From contig CM077115.1 of NCBI GenBank assembly GCA_039619475.1, positions 414,168,557 to 414,232,556 on the forward strand: DNA of 64,000 nt, written 5' to 3'. Each line of letters starts with the position of its first letter. Position 1 is the stretch's first letter. Under the pieces are notes generated by a model. It was not told the DNA's origin. It saw nothing but the letters and a program-made list of their open reading frames with translations, and did not search any database. The stretch is from Icerya purchasi (taxonomy: Eukaryota; Arthropoda; Insecta; Hemiptera; Monophlebidae). The translations under genes were made by a program, and so were the position numbers. Shown piece after piece: positions 34,240-45,090 of this stretch.

Positions 34240-35590
34240 TTTTTTTTTTGTTCCTCCTCCCAACGGGTTTGTCAACATGGACATTGACCGAAGAAATAAG
34301 AAAAGGAGAAGAAAGGGAATCAGATTTTTATGCGACGTGAAATATCCAATAAAAATGTATCAAGCGCTTGGATGACAAAAGGAGAAGGAAGGAAAAGAAT
34401 AAATGCAGCGCTATAGAGAGTAGGAACATTGCTTGACAACAGAAAAGAGTACAAAGAAGATAGTTTCAATAAATGCGAAAAGCATTCGAACATTATATGA
34501 TTAAGGTGTCACATATGAAGTGACTGTTGGAAGAATGTAGAAGATAATATGGAGATAGCGCGAGGAAGAACCGGAAAAGCGACGAAGGGAGCAAACTGTG
34601 CCCAAAGCGCAGGCGACATACAGCCGAGATACTAGAGCGACACATAGAAGGGAAGTCAAGAAACCAGGAATAGAGAGGAAGTGAAAGTTGAATGGACAAG
34701 TAAAAAGAATTCAGGTTAAAGAATGAGAAGAATTAAGCGTTGAACCGTAATTTGTAATGCGAGTAATATTGATGGATGGAAATGTAGTAAGAAACCTGAT
34801 GGAAAATGAAGAAGACCAAACTAATGTTAGTCAATTAAGTCATTCCGATTCCGGAGTGTCCAGGAATCCATAAGAAATCATTCTGGATTAAATGAGAAAG
34901 GAAGAGATCTTGAATGAAGAAACATATCACAAGGATTACGTAATCGGTAGAGTGGGAAGGCAGAGAAGATGCAATAGCCTACAACACGCCCTGAGAATCC
35001 GATAGAATAACGATATTACGAGAGGCACTTGAAGATCTGATGAAGAGAAAGGCATACGGAATAGCAATGGACTCGGCACAGAAGATTGAACAAAAGGAGA
35101 GAAGTTTAAAAGAGTCACAGTAATTTAAAGAAAGACAAATAGAGGCCGCGGCGCCTACTCCACTTGGACCCTTGCAACTGTCAGTGTAGATTGTAATGTG
35201 GTCAGAAAAACAACGAAAGTTTAAAATTTGTAAAAATTCTGATCTAACGACATAGCCTAGAAAAGGTTTAGGAGGAACAGGAGAATAAAAGCAATTATTT
35301 GGATGAAAGAAGGAAGAAAAAATGTGGGAGCTTATCGTGAGTGTGGATATATGATGAAAATTGAAGGAGTCCACCAGTAGAAATAAGGGACAGAATTGGT
35401 GTTTTATTGACGCAAAAGCGCCAATCACGTAAGATGAGGGAATAAGAAGGCATAAGTGAGGAAGAGGAGATAGGCAGACGTTTAATGAGAAAACGGTAAC
35501 CCAAATAGTTGCGCCGAATAAAAAGGAGGAATATGAATGTTTTCAAAATTCGCCAGATTCGTATCGGGTCAAAAGCCAAGTCTCTCAATG
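34240..35590 (-). pseudogene. family A relative: connection, RNase H and tail
   Basis: A more diverged minus-strand copy. From 35588 downward: RRNYLGYRFLIKRLPISSSS, LRDWRFCVNKTPILSLI (aligns with LGNWRFSPRKISILSLI of the main copy), then RNase H: TIYTDSCKGPSGVGAAASI, FCAESIAIPYAF, VILSDSQGVL and FLWIPGHSGIGM near 34870. The tail has SISAVCRLRFGHSLLP near 34600 and ICDTLII. Frames change several times. The RT and endonuclease are missing; 5' end about 35590. Confidence 0.6.
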
Positions 35591-36094
35591 CTGTAGTAGT
35601 ATGTTGTATTCTTTGTATTTTTCTATTGATGCTAATGTTTGCATGTGATCTCTAGTTTTGTACTTATTTTTTATTTCCTGCTTGTCCTATTGGTTATTCA
35701 TTATTCAGTGTTACTCCAATTCTATTACATATAATTTGAGTATACGTTAATACTTTCTTCTCTTATTGTTTTTGTTAGTCCTTGTGTCCATTCGTCTAGT
35801 GTTATTCTTTTTGATGAATTCTTTAATCGTTCCAGTTTTACGTTTAATCTTCTGTTATACTCACCCTTCCAATTATGAAGCATTTCGATGTTTACATTTT
35901 TCTTTATTTTTTTAAAGCGTTCAAATCTGTCTAGTTTTTTTGTTCAAGACCACCTTACATCGTATTAATCGATGATCACTTTCTATTTCTACTCTATTTA
36001 GTGCATCCAAGTTTTTGATAATGTTGATGTTTGAAGATAGTATATATCCAATTTCAGTGTTTACTTTACCGTTTGCTCCGAGGTTTCTTTTTAA
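35591..36094 (-). pseudogene. RTE-type LINE endonuclease, second half
   Basis: On the minus strand from 36090 downward: GKVNTEIGYILSSNINIIKN, LDALNRVEIESDHRLIRCKV. This is the end of an RTE-type endonuclease, whose usual text is 'n.IDYIL.n....v.dv.vl..f.igSDHRlvra'; SDHRL contains the catalytic SDH. Downstream the frame is broken but continues in the style of the linker to RT (for example LDEWTQGLTKTI near 35800). Its first half is on the other side of the piggyBac element, at 38489-38970. Confidence 0.7.
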
Positions 36095-38488
36095 CTATTA
36101 TAACGAAACGTCGGTCAAATTGACCAGTTGGAAAATTGTAACAGTGATGAAGGTGCTTGGCCTCCTACCGTCCTCCTTGCTCTTCCTCTTGCCTCCAAGC
36201 TCAGTTGTGAATAGCTTGCCCGACGGCGTTCCCCAGAGCAGGTACTCTGTTTAAAAATAGTCGGTTAGATATACCGCGTGTTTCTCTAACCGGCTGGCAG
36301 TCGTCGGTCGAATGCTCTGCACGTTTCACTTAAGTTGTGGGTTACTGTTTTAGTCGTAAACTATTATTTTGTTATGTAAAATGGCTAGTTGTGGTTTAAG
36401 CCGTCGTGTAAAACCTAGCGACCCAGATTTCAGTATACGTAGAATGTTGGCTAATGACAATAGTGAAGATGATGGCAATTTTAGTGGGCTTAATGATTCG
36501 GGTGCAGACCCGGACTTTGCTCTCGTAATGAAGATCAAAGTTTTAGTTCATCAAAAGATGAGAAGATGATGCCAACCTGCTCGAGGAAAGAAATAATACG
36601 GAGAATATAATAAATGCTGTTTCTGAAGGTGTTGATCTCCAGAATATTTCCTAGAACGTCTTGGAAAGAAAGAAATCGGACCTCTGAACGCCTGGAGAAG
36701 CAAACCATCTCCAAAAAGCGTAAGAATACGAGCCAAAATTCTACTTGCAACTAGATTACCAGCAATGAGAGCGCCAACAAAAGCCTTAGGCGATAATCTT
36801 GATAGGTATGAAGTTTTGAATCTTTTTTTCTTTGACGATGACATAATTTCAAGTATAGTTAGAAACACTAACATAAAGTTAGCCAGCGTTAGGCTAAATC
36901 TGTCGCGAACACAAATAAAAGCAATTGCCGGGATACCCATGTGGAAGAGGTACATGCCCTGATTGGCCGATTATTATTATCATCAATTCTTAGGTCAAAC
37001 GACGAGCAAATAAAATCCCCATTCATTAAAGAAGAATATAGCCGCCCTATGTTTCCTGCATCGATGTCTATAAAGCGCTATGAGATACTAATTGCGTCAT
37101 TACGATTCGATGATGCACAGATACGTGCTCAGAGGAAGCAGGGTGATAAAGCTGTAGCTATTTCCGAAATATTTAATAAAATTATTTCAAACAGTCAGAC
37201 AGGAGTTTGTCACAGTCGACGAGATGCTGGTTCCCTTTCAAGGACGTTGTAGATTTCGGGTTTACATGCCGAAAAAGCCCAAAAAATACAGTATGAAAGT
37301 AACGTATTTAACAGACTCAAAGACTTCTTACCTTTTAAATGTATACATCTATACCGGAAAAAATAGTGACGGCTTGGGATTAACTGAAAAGGAAAAAGAA
37401 ATGCCAGTACTAGTACAATATCTTATAGGATTGTGCAAGGTTATCGAAGGGAGTAACGGCAATGTTACTGCAGATAACCGGTTCACTCAACTTGGAAAGA
37501 TGGAGCTGACCTATGTAGGCACCATTAGAAAACACACGCGAGTAAACCCAGTGGAGTTCCAGGCTAACAGACACCGACTCGTTGTCTCTCCGTTGTACGC
37601 GTTTAAAGGTGGTACTTCTGTCTTATGTACCGAAGAAGAACAGATCGGTTTACCTTATTTCTGCATTTCATGATAAAATCGAAACAAATCAAGTCAAGAG
37701 AAAACCAGAGATGATTAGTTTTTACAACAACACCAAGATAGGTGTTAACATCCTGGACGTGAAATGCACTCTACCTTTGTCCAACCGGAAAACTAGACGA
37801 CCACCATTAGCTATGTTTTATCGACTGATCAATATTGCAAGTGCAAGCCCACGACTTGACTGTTCCCCATCTACGTAGAAGGATTGAAGACGTTTCAAAT
37901 CTTCTGCAGGACCTGAAAATATTGGAACGATTTTAGGAAATACTCCAGCAGCTGCAGGTATTCTTAGTGATCTGATAGTCAAAATGAAAACCTATGGAAA
38001 ATGCCCTCCGGGAAATGATCGCAAGACGCAGCATAAATGCTTCAAATGCAGTACTTCGATTTGCGGTTGACGCCAAATAAGATCATGCTTGAACTATGCT
38101 ACTGTCAATGCGTGTGTGGACGAACCAGGTGATATGTTACGATTACATAAAGTGACTCTATTTGGACTATTATGTTTATTTTAATTTGTATGTAATAATA
38201 TTACTTTTTTTAGTGTCACCGTTTCATATGTAACGTTTTTTTATTTTTTCAGTATAAATTTAGTGTGGTATTGTCAAATAAAACATGATAATAATAATAA
38301 ATGCTAAAATAATAATAAATATTAAAAAATGCTGAAACATCATTATAATGCCTGTATATGCTTCATTATATGAAATAAAAATGATAAAGCAAAAATGGGG
38401 AAAAACATGAAAAGATACTGAAACGGTGTCAAAATGACCGTATGTTTCGCTTAGCGTTATAAAAATCATGTTTCGTTATAAGAGTTAA
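36091..38488 (+). mobile_element. piggyBac-like DNA transposon
   Basis: Flanked by TTAA at 36091-36094 and 38485-38488, the usual piggyBac target. The left end CTATTATAACGAAACG and the right end read inward CTCTTATAACGAAACA are terminal inverted repeats with two or three differences over 16 bp. Subterminal CGGTCAAATTGACC and, near the right end, GTCAAAATGACCG also mirror each other. Body length 2390 bp is normal for an autonomous piggyBac. The transposase inside is broken. The insertion cuts a minus-strand RTE endonuclease in two. Confidence 0.85.
36381..38070 (+). pseudogene. piggyBac transposase, frameshifted
   Basis: From ATG at 36381: an acidic N-terminus (LANDNSEDDGNFSG), after frame changes FFDDDIISSIVRNTNIKL, LLLSSILRSNDEQIKS, YSRPMFPASMSIKRYEI, LRFDDAQIRAQRKQGDKA, then TVDEMLVPFQGRCRFRVYM. 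The first catalytic Asp is at 37218-37220 (VDEM), the second at 37473-37475 (TADN). The third, normally GVD, reads GVN with AAC at 37747-37749. The end has the cysteine-rich C-terminal domain near 37995-38067: CPPGNDRKTQHKCFKCSTSI, then stop. At least four frame breaks make it inactive. Intact proteins are about 590 residues; the span fits. Confidence 0.8.
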
Positions 38489-38985
38489 AGTATGTGTTGA
38501 TCGCGTATAGTTTATTACAGTCGATGAAATCTGCTGGCGCATTTCCTCTCTCGTTTCTATCACCGAATCCGTTATAGTCTATGTAATTAGCGAGCCTATC
38601 ATTGATGTCTCCCGTAACAACCGTATAGTTCGTTTTCACTATTTCTACTGTGTTCACGATACTTACATATAGTTCTCCTACTTCAATATCTTCGCTGGCA
38701 GTTATATGAATGTATGTTTGTACTACCTGGAATGTTGTGTTTTGGTTAATTCTTATTATAACGTTTGCAAACCTATCCGATATTCCAAGAAATTTTTTAA
38801 TGTCATCTTTAATTGTTTGTATGTTTGCTGGTCCAGTACAACGCATTACCTTCATTTAATAAAGTCTCCTCTTCCCCGGTTCTTCTTACATCGCTTAGAC
38901 CTAATATATGCCATTTCATTTTCTCTAATTCATACTTCAGATATTCTAATCTGTCAGCTGTAGCTAATGAACGGACGTTATAAGT
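38489..38985 (-). pseudogene. RTE-type LINE endonuclease, first half
   Basis: On the minus strand from about 38970: TYNVRSLATADRLEYLKYEL, MKWHILGLSDVRRTGEEE (catalytic Glu region reads SDVRR), then after a frame change ISDRFANVIIRINQNTT, VVTGDINDRLANYIDYNGFG and RNERGNAPADFIDCNKLYAI. These are collinear with RTE endonucleases ('isdRi....l..n......q.YaPt', 'gDfNA..G'); here GDIND replaces GDFNA. The sequence stops at TTAA (38485-38488) after NTYF and resumes at 36090. Confidence 0.75.
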
Positions 38986-38987
38986 AG

Positions 38988-39383
38988 TTAGCAGAGTGTA
39001 GCTTTATTATTATTATTATCATTGTTATTATTATTGGTATTAGCGTTTCTATCACTGCCGTTATTATTGTTGTTACTGCTGTTACAGTTATTTGGGGTCG
39101 CATGTCGAGATTTCCGTCCCCTTAACGTCAATCCAGGGTCCCCCGTTATTATCTGACCCTTCTGTGCAGGGTACTGAGGGCTCTCATTCTTTGTGCTTTT
39201 AATATTTGAGAGGTGTTGAGTCTTGCCTTCCCACGATGACCTAATTCGTCTTAGGAAGGGATTGATAGTAGCTCTACTAACTTGAGCTGAATACGCTACC
39301 GTTGTCTTTTGGGAGCTTCCGCTACCGTATCTAAAATGGTAACCTATCTCTATTCCCATCCGGTCTGAAGAAACCTTTCTCAA
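38988..39383 (-). other. open frame over triplet repeat, possible RTE leader
   Basis: A 131-codon minus-strand open frame with GIEIGYHFRYGSGSS and RRIRSSWEGKTQHLSN followed by an Asn-rich tract encoded by degenerate AAT/AAC triplets (38996-39080). It lies directly upstream of the RTE endonuclease start and may be part of the element's leader, but it is in another frame and has no known domain. Confidence 0.35.
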
Positions 39384-39860
39384 GTTAACTTGATATTTAC
39401 CTTCCTCGGACCCCCCCGAACATCATTTTTCTTGTCGTTTTTATTAATTTTTTTTTTGGAAGGGCGGGTCTCCAGCAAGGGCGTTAACCTACAAAACTTG
39501 AAAGGAATAAAAGTTGGGTAAAAGGAGCCAAAACATTGTAGACATTAGATGCAGCGTTCTCATTAATAATAATACTAATGGAGAAGTTACTAGTAATTAG
39601 GATATTGAACCGTCACACGGAAATAGAATTTTTTTCTTCAATATCCTAATTACTAGTAACTTCTCCGTTAGTTTATTATTAATGAGAACGCTGCATCTAA
39701 CGTCTACAATGTTTTGGCTCCTATTACCCGACTTTTATTCCTTTCAAGTTTTGTAGGTGAACGCCCTTGCTGGAGACCCGCCCTTCCAAAAAAAAATAAA
39801 TAAAAAACAAGAAAAATTATTTCGGGGGGGGGGTCCGAGGAAGGTAAATATCAAGTTAAC
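39384..39860. repeat. 477-bp hairpin (foldback) element
   Basis: Left arm 39384-39609 and right arm 39637-39860 are reverse complements with only about ten mismatches or small gaps; the loop is about 27 bp. Outer ends GTTAACTTGATATTTACC and GGTAAATATCAAGTTAAC match perfectly. Inside are G-runs and the block GGAAGGGCGGGTCTCCAGCA. No coding content. The right end directly abuts the T-run of the next LINE. Confidence 0.9.
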
Positions 39861-40233
39861 TTTTTTTTTTTTTTGGCCCGAACAGAACAGTTCATTTGGC
39901 CAGCAAACTACGACACGACTAGATATTAAAAAATAGTAATAATAGAAAATTCAGGAAGAGAAATTTCATTCATTCTACGAGTACATTATGGCCGCAACTG
40001 CTGGCAGTGCCCACAATGCTTAATGAAACAAAACAGAAACAAACAAGATTTTTTCATTCTGGAAAAAGGAGCAAAAGAAAAAATAGATAAATATTTCTAT
40101 CTCACATTATGACCACAGTTGCCTGGCAATGCTCACAATGCATTATGAGAAAAAGGAGGTAGTCACAGCCACACTGGACAAAGACTACAATGTAAGAAAA
40201 AAAATAAGTAAAATAATGGAGAAAAAAAAAAAA

Positions 40234-43200
40234 TCAAACAACAATCTTGTTTCTTTCAATAAACCTAAAAAGGACAACTAAAATTTTATCACTGGAACAG
40301 AAAAGATGAAAAATACACAATGGAGGATAAACACCACAGGACATGAGGTCTTTAGAAAACGCAAGTTTCGTGTTATCGAACTGGGCGCAATTAAATAACA
40401 AGTGGTTAATGTCTTCTCTAAAATTTTGTCGACAATAGATATTACAACCGGTGCAGTGCCCGGTGTTTGAAAAATTTAAACCCAATCGGCAATGGCCGGA
40501 GCGGAGCCTACACACAACGGTCACAAACCTACGGGTCAAACTAACTGGGACACTAATGCGGTAAAACCAAGGTGTGGACAGCAAAGATGGTTGGACCATA
40601 TGAAAATATTTACCAGGTCCTTGCTCTCTACAAATAAGACTTATCCAATCCGCATGATTATTTCTTTTGGCTTTATCTAGAAGATCGAAGGATGGGATAA
40701 ATGGAAACTTAATACCTGATCTAACACCTTCTTTTGCGATTAAATCAACACGGTCACCAAGTGGTATCCCACAGTGACCCGGAACCCAACAGAATTTAAT
40801 GACTCCTCCAAGTTCGGAAATATTAAAATACTTTTCCTTAATTTCATAAATAATTGGATGGCAATTACATTCAAAGTTACTTCTCTGAAGCGACAAGAGA
40901 GAGCTAAGGCTGTCCGAAAATACTAAAAACTCCCCCTTGGACTGCAACACGTTTTTCACAAACTCTAACGCTTTTTCAATTGCAAGAAGCTCGGCCGTGA
41001 AAATCGAAGCTTCTGGAGGTAATTTAAATTTCTGCTCAGTGATACCTTCTATAATAAACCCGCCTCTGAAACGACAAGAGAGAGCTAAGGCTGTCCGAAA
41101 ATACTACAAACTCCCCCTTGGACTGCAACACGTTTTTCACAAACTCTAACGCTTTTTCAATTGCAAGAAGCTCGGCCGTGAAAATCGAAGCTTCTGGAGG
41201 TAATTTAAATTTCTGCTCAGTGATACCTTCTATAATAAACCCGGCCCCTACGCCTTCATTAAATCCACGGAATTTGGCACCATCGGTAAAGATCAACCGA
41301 TAACCGGGGTATAATTCTTTCGCGATACCTAGAAAAACGGAGTTCACAATGTTACCAGGCAGCAGATGCAAATTCTGGCTTTTAAAGGTGTTAATATTGA
41401 TGTCCAGTTTGATAAGATTAAGGTCGTATCTGAAATTAAAATAATTTGAGGGAGAAGATGGCACAAGAGCTGGACTATAACTATAATACATCCTAGTTCT
41501 TTTGATCAAGAGCGGCATTTTCTGGGGAACAAATCTCCAATCACTACTTACCTGCATTATCTTACTTATAAACTGCGGATATTTGTAATTACAATACTTA
41601 AGTACAAATTTATCAGTTAAATAATTTCTTCTAATGTTCAGAGGAGCAATTTTGGTCTCCATTTGTAGACCGATGGTAGGGGACGACCTGACATTTCCCG
41701 TGATTAATCTTAAGCCAAGATTCTGTAATGAATCTAACTTTCTGAGCTGGAACTTCGAGGCTGATCCATAGAAAAACGCTCCATAATCCAATTTCGATCT
41801 AATAAAGCTTTTGTATAGCTGGCTTAATATGACCGGATCACTTCCCCACCATGAATTGCTTATAGCCTTTAAGGGGCTATACGATTTAATTACAAGTTCA
41901 ACTAGTTTTTGAATGTGAAAAGTCCATGTTAGTTTAGGATCTAAAAACAATCCTAAATGCCTAACATGCCTAGTGAATTTAATGAGTTGGTTTTGAATTA
42001 GAACACGTATTTGTTCGTAGTCAAATGGTCTAAGTGAAAATACGGATACCGAGGATTTGGCAAGGGATATTTCAAAATGAATCTTCTCAAAGGAATTAAA
42101 GCAAATATCCATAGATGTTTGACTTGCCTGAAGACATTTAATAAGGCAGTTATGTTTAGAATATATTAAGAAGTCGTCCGCGTATGACAAAATTTGTGAG
42201 AAATTTGGTATTTGAATATTAAAGAGACGTAATATATACAAATTAAAGAGAAGCGGACTCAGAACGGCACCTTGGGCAAGACCTTTATAAGTTGTGCGAA
42301 CTTCAACCTGTTTGGATACGGGGTTAAGAATATGGAGGGATCTACATAAAAATAAACTACACAAAAGTTTAGCCATGGGAAAAGGAATATTAACTGCTAT
42401 TAATTGATTGAAAAGAACGGGGATGGAAACATTATCGAATGCCCCCTGAATATCAAGGAATGTTGCCACCAAGAAGCCTTTGTCTTGGAAAGTAGAATAA
42501 ACATCCCCCAAGAATGATGCTACACAATCTTGAGTACCCAAATGTGGGCGGAATCCAAACATTCCCTCCGGAAGTATCTTCTGTCTCTCAATCCACCACA
42601 TCAGTCTGTTCTTAATTACAACTTCGAAAACTTTCCTAAAGCAGGAGGCCAAGGAAATCGGTCGAAATGATGACGCCTGGTTGAGAGATTTACCAGGTTT
42701 GGGAATCGGAATGACTAGAAAACGCGACCAGTCAGAAGGTATTAAACCAGACACCAATAAATTGTTATATATTTCTAATAGTATATTTTTGGCGTAATTA
42801 CTTAAATTCTGTATAACTGAGTAAGTAATACCATCCAAACCCGGGGAAGAATCTCGTTTCTTGTTTAAAAGAATAAAAACCTCTTCATACGTAATTGGAC
42901 GGAGCAGAATATGAGATATCATAGGTGCAGTATTTCCTTCCCCGGCCAGCTCCTCCCTCATTGGAACATAAGGGGGAGAAACTGCGTTTGAAAAGTCAGT
43001 AAACCAACTGTCATTTTGAATCACTCGACCGTGAGAATGTGAATTTTTAAAACGCTTAGTTAGATTCCAAACTTCTTTTAAAGGAGTGTTTCTGTTAAAC
43101 TTCCTACAAAAATCCCTCCAGGAGTTCCTTTTGGTTTTTTTGAGGAGTTTTCGCGTCTCCCCTGCAATTTTCCTATATGTAAGATAAGCTCCCATTGAGC

Positions 43201-44179
43201 CAACTGCCCTAAAAGTGCGCAAAGCATCGTTTCGTTCTTTAACTTTAGTCTCGCATTCTCCATTCCACCAAGGAACAGCAGGTTTATTCCCTTTATACAA
43301 GGATGCCTTAGGCATGGAGCACTGTAGCGCTGAAAGAACAGCATCATAAAATGTATAGTATTTGTCTAAGGAGTTACTCACAGAATTAATTATTACCAGA
43401 TTTTGATCAACTAACTCGCGAAATTTATTCCAGTTCTCTTCCATAAATTTCCAACGCAGTATATTATTTTCAGATTGATATGGCTGCCGATAAGATGATA
43501 TTGGGTTGCTCGTATTTATAGTGATCATAATGGGAAAGCGATCACTACCTAAAGACGTTAGTAGAACTTCCCATGTACAGTCGAGCGCCATTGAGGATGA
43601 TGCTAGGGTTAAATCAACAGGGTTATTCACATGAAGGGGATTTCCAAGTTTAGTTTTGGAACCATCATTCAATAAGCACAGATCTGAATTAATGATGAGG
43701 TCAAATACAGCTGCCCCTTTCGCATTATTACGGTCACAACCCCAGCACACACTCAGAGCGTTGAAATCTCCACCCACCAAAATGGGAATATTATTATAAC
43801 CCTCTAACGCATCCAAGAATGTTGAGGAGTCTATAGAATGATTTGGGGGAGAGTAGTACGAAATAAATATTCCGGAAAATTGACCAATAGTAACAAGAAC
43901 GCTGACTGCATTTGATTTGGTACTATTGTTACTAGTTGATAAATCGAGATTAATCACCTGGTACTTGATTCCGAACTTAATTAAAATGGCCGTACCCCCG
44001 TAGCCATCCTCTCTGTCGTCTCGAAAACAGTGATAATTAGGAATGTTAAAAGATCTGTTCTTGGATAGCCAAGTTTCTGAAAGTAGAACAATATCAATAT
44101 CCTCCTGAGACAGAAAGATTTCTAGGTCACCTTTATTAGAAAAAATACTGCGTGCATTCCACTGCAACACCCGGATCAT
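40234..44179 (-). pseudogene. I/Nimb-like ORF2 broken by a 181-bp duplication
   Basis: Open from Met at 44179 for 1047 codons: endonuclease (residues 1-225; VLQWNARSIFSNKGDLE, LLSETWL, ILVGGDFNALSVCWG), RT (about 430-720; SSPGLDGITYSVIQNLS, FRPISLASCFRKVFE, DIQGAFDNVS, LAQGAVLSPLLFN, YADD at 666-669), then RNase H from FTDGAKF (Asp 966). The end of RNase H (FSDSLSSLLSLQ, CWVPGHCGIPLGDRVDLI) and the C-terminal zinc-like region continue in another frame, 40959-40234. The break is a 181-bp tandem duplication at 40883-41244, not divisible by three. Without it the frame would be 1255 codons. The last endonuclease box reads SDRFP with Arg 214 in place of His. Confidence 0.85.
40883..41244. repeat. 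181-bp tandem duplication inside RNase H
   Basis: Copies 40883-41063 and 41064-41244 are almost identical (few substitutions such as GAAGCGAC/GAAACGAC and ACTAAAAAC/ACTACAAAC). The period of 181 shifts the reading frame of ORF2. High identity suggests a recent event or an assembly artefact. Confidence 0.9.
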
Positions 44180-44331
44180 GTCGAAAAGAGTGAGTTTAAA
44201 ATGATCGCGAATTACCCTGTTTATATATCTATATTGCTACATATACATAAATATATAACCGCTAAATGTATACAATAAGTTAGTATATACTAAAAGAAAT
44301 ATATAATTAAATATAATATAAAATCGGAAAA

Positions 44332-45060
44332 TTAATTGTTGGCTGAAATAGCCTTACCAGTTTTTTTGTTATTGGAAAGAGACTTTAACCCTTTAGAATT
44401 CACCACATTGGAGATTTTGGGATCCAAACCCTTTTTGCTTATGTTATTTGTATTACTTCTCAATATTGGTTGAATTGGTTTCGGCTCGTTGTTAGTTAAA
44501 GTTGTGCTGTTGGTTAGTTTGGACGAACTAGGTTGTCTATCTAACTTTTTTGGACTGGAATAATTTGTTTTTTTCCCTTCGTCAGAAGCCGCAAACGATA
44601 CGGTACGTTTGAGACGGAAATCTGAGATAGGAATTAATTGCTTTGAATCAATGTATCCAGTCTTTCTTATCGGTTTGGGTTTAAATGAAGCGATAATATG
44701 AGATTCATTTTCGTGATTACTCTGCGAAATAGGCGGAAAATTATTTTCTTCAGATAAGAGAGAAAAACGGTTTCTTCTAACAGTATTGGAATAGAGATTT
44801 TCTTGTCGATATAGAGAAGGTATTTCTAATGAGGCCTCTTGAAAGCTGAGGTTATGTGACGCCATAAGTTCATTTATTTGAGTTTGCCTTCTTCTTTCTG
44901 GACACGAAGTATCGGTGGTTCTATGCTGATTTTTGCAAAACACACAAATTGGAGATGCACTAGTACAAGCTTCTTCCGAATGTTCTTTTCCTCCGCAGCG
45001 CAGACACCTGGAATTGCCCTTGAGAGATAACAGCTTGGCCAAAGCTACAATTTAATAGCG
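44332..45060 (-). pseudogene. I/Nimb-like ORF1, 5'-truncated
   Basis: An open frame of 236 codons from 45042, upstream of ORF2 by about 150 bp. It starts inside the nucleic-acid binding region: CLRCGGKEHSEEAC (CCHC knuckle) and CVFCKNQHRTTDTSCPE (second knuckle), followed by INELMASHNLSFQEA as in I-type ORF1 proteins, then a long basic, Ser/Asn-rich tail (SKLTNSTTLTNNEPKP and similar). Upstream in the same frame a stop lies just before IVALAKLLSL, and an earlier part reads FGKTIPSGRY. The first half of a normal ORF1 is missing. ORF1 proteins bind and package the element RNA. Confidence 0.7.
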
Positions 45061-45090
45061 TCCACTCGGTATTGTTTTGCCAAATAAAAA

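Larger units (their letters stand above)
39861..45090 (-). mobile_element. I/Nimb-like LINE, nearly complete, minus strand
   Basis: The 3' end is a T-run at 39861-39874 (poly(A) of the minus strand). The 3' UTR (39875-40233) holds two related 43-45 bp direct repeats (39983-40025 and 40104-40148). ORF2 runs 44179 to 40234 with one break. ORF1 (45042-44332) lies upstream. The 5' end is uncertain, near 45060-45100, because ORF1 is truncated there. EN, RT and RNase H order identifies the RNase H-bearing I group. It shares overall design with family A but is clearly a distinct family. Confidence 0.8.
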
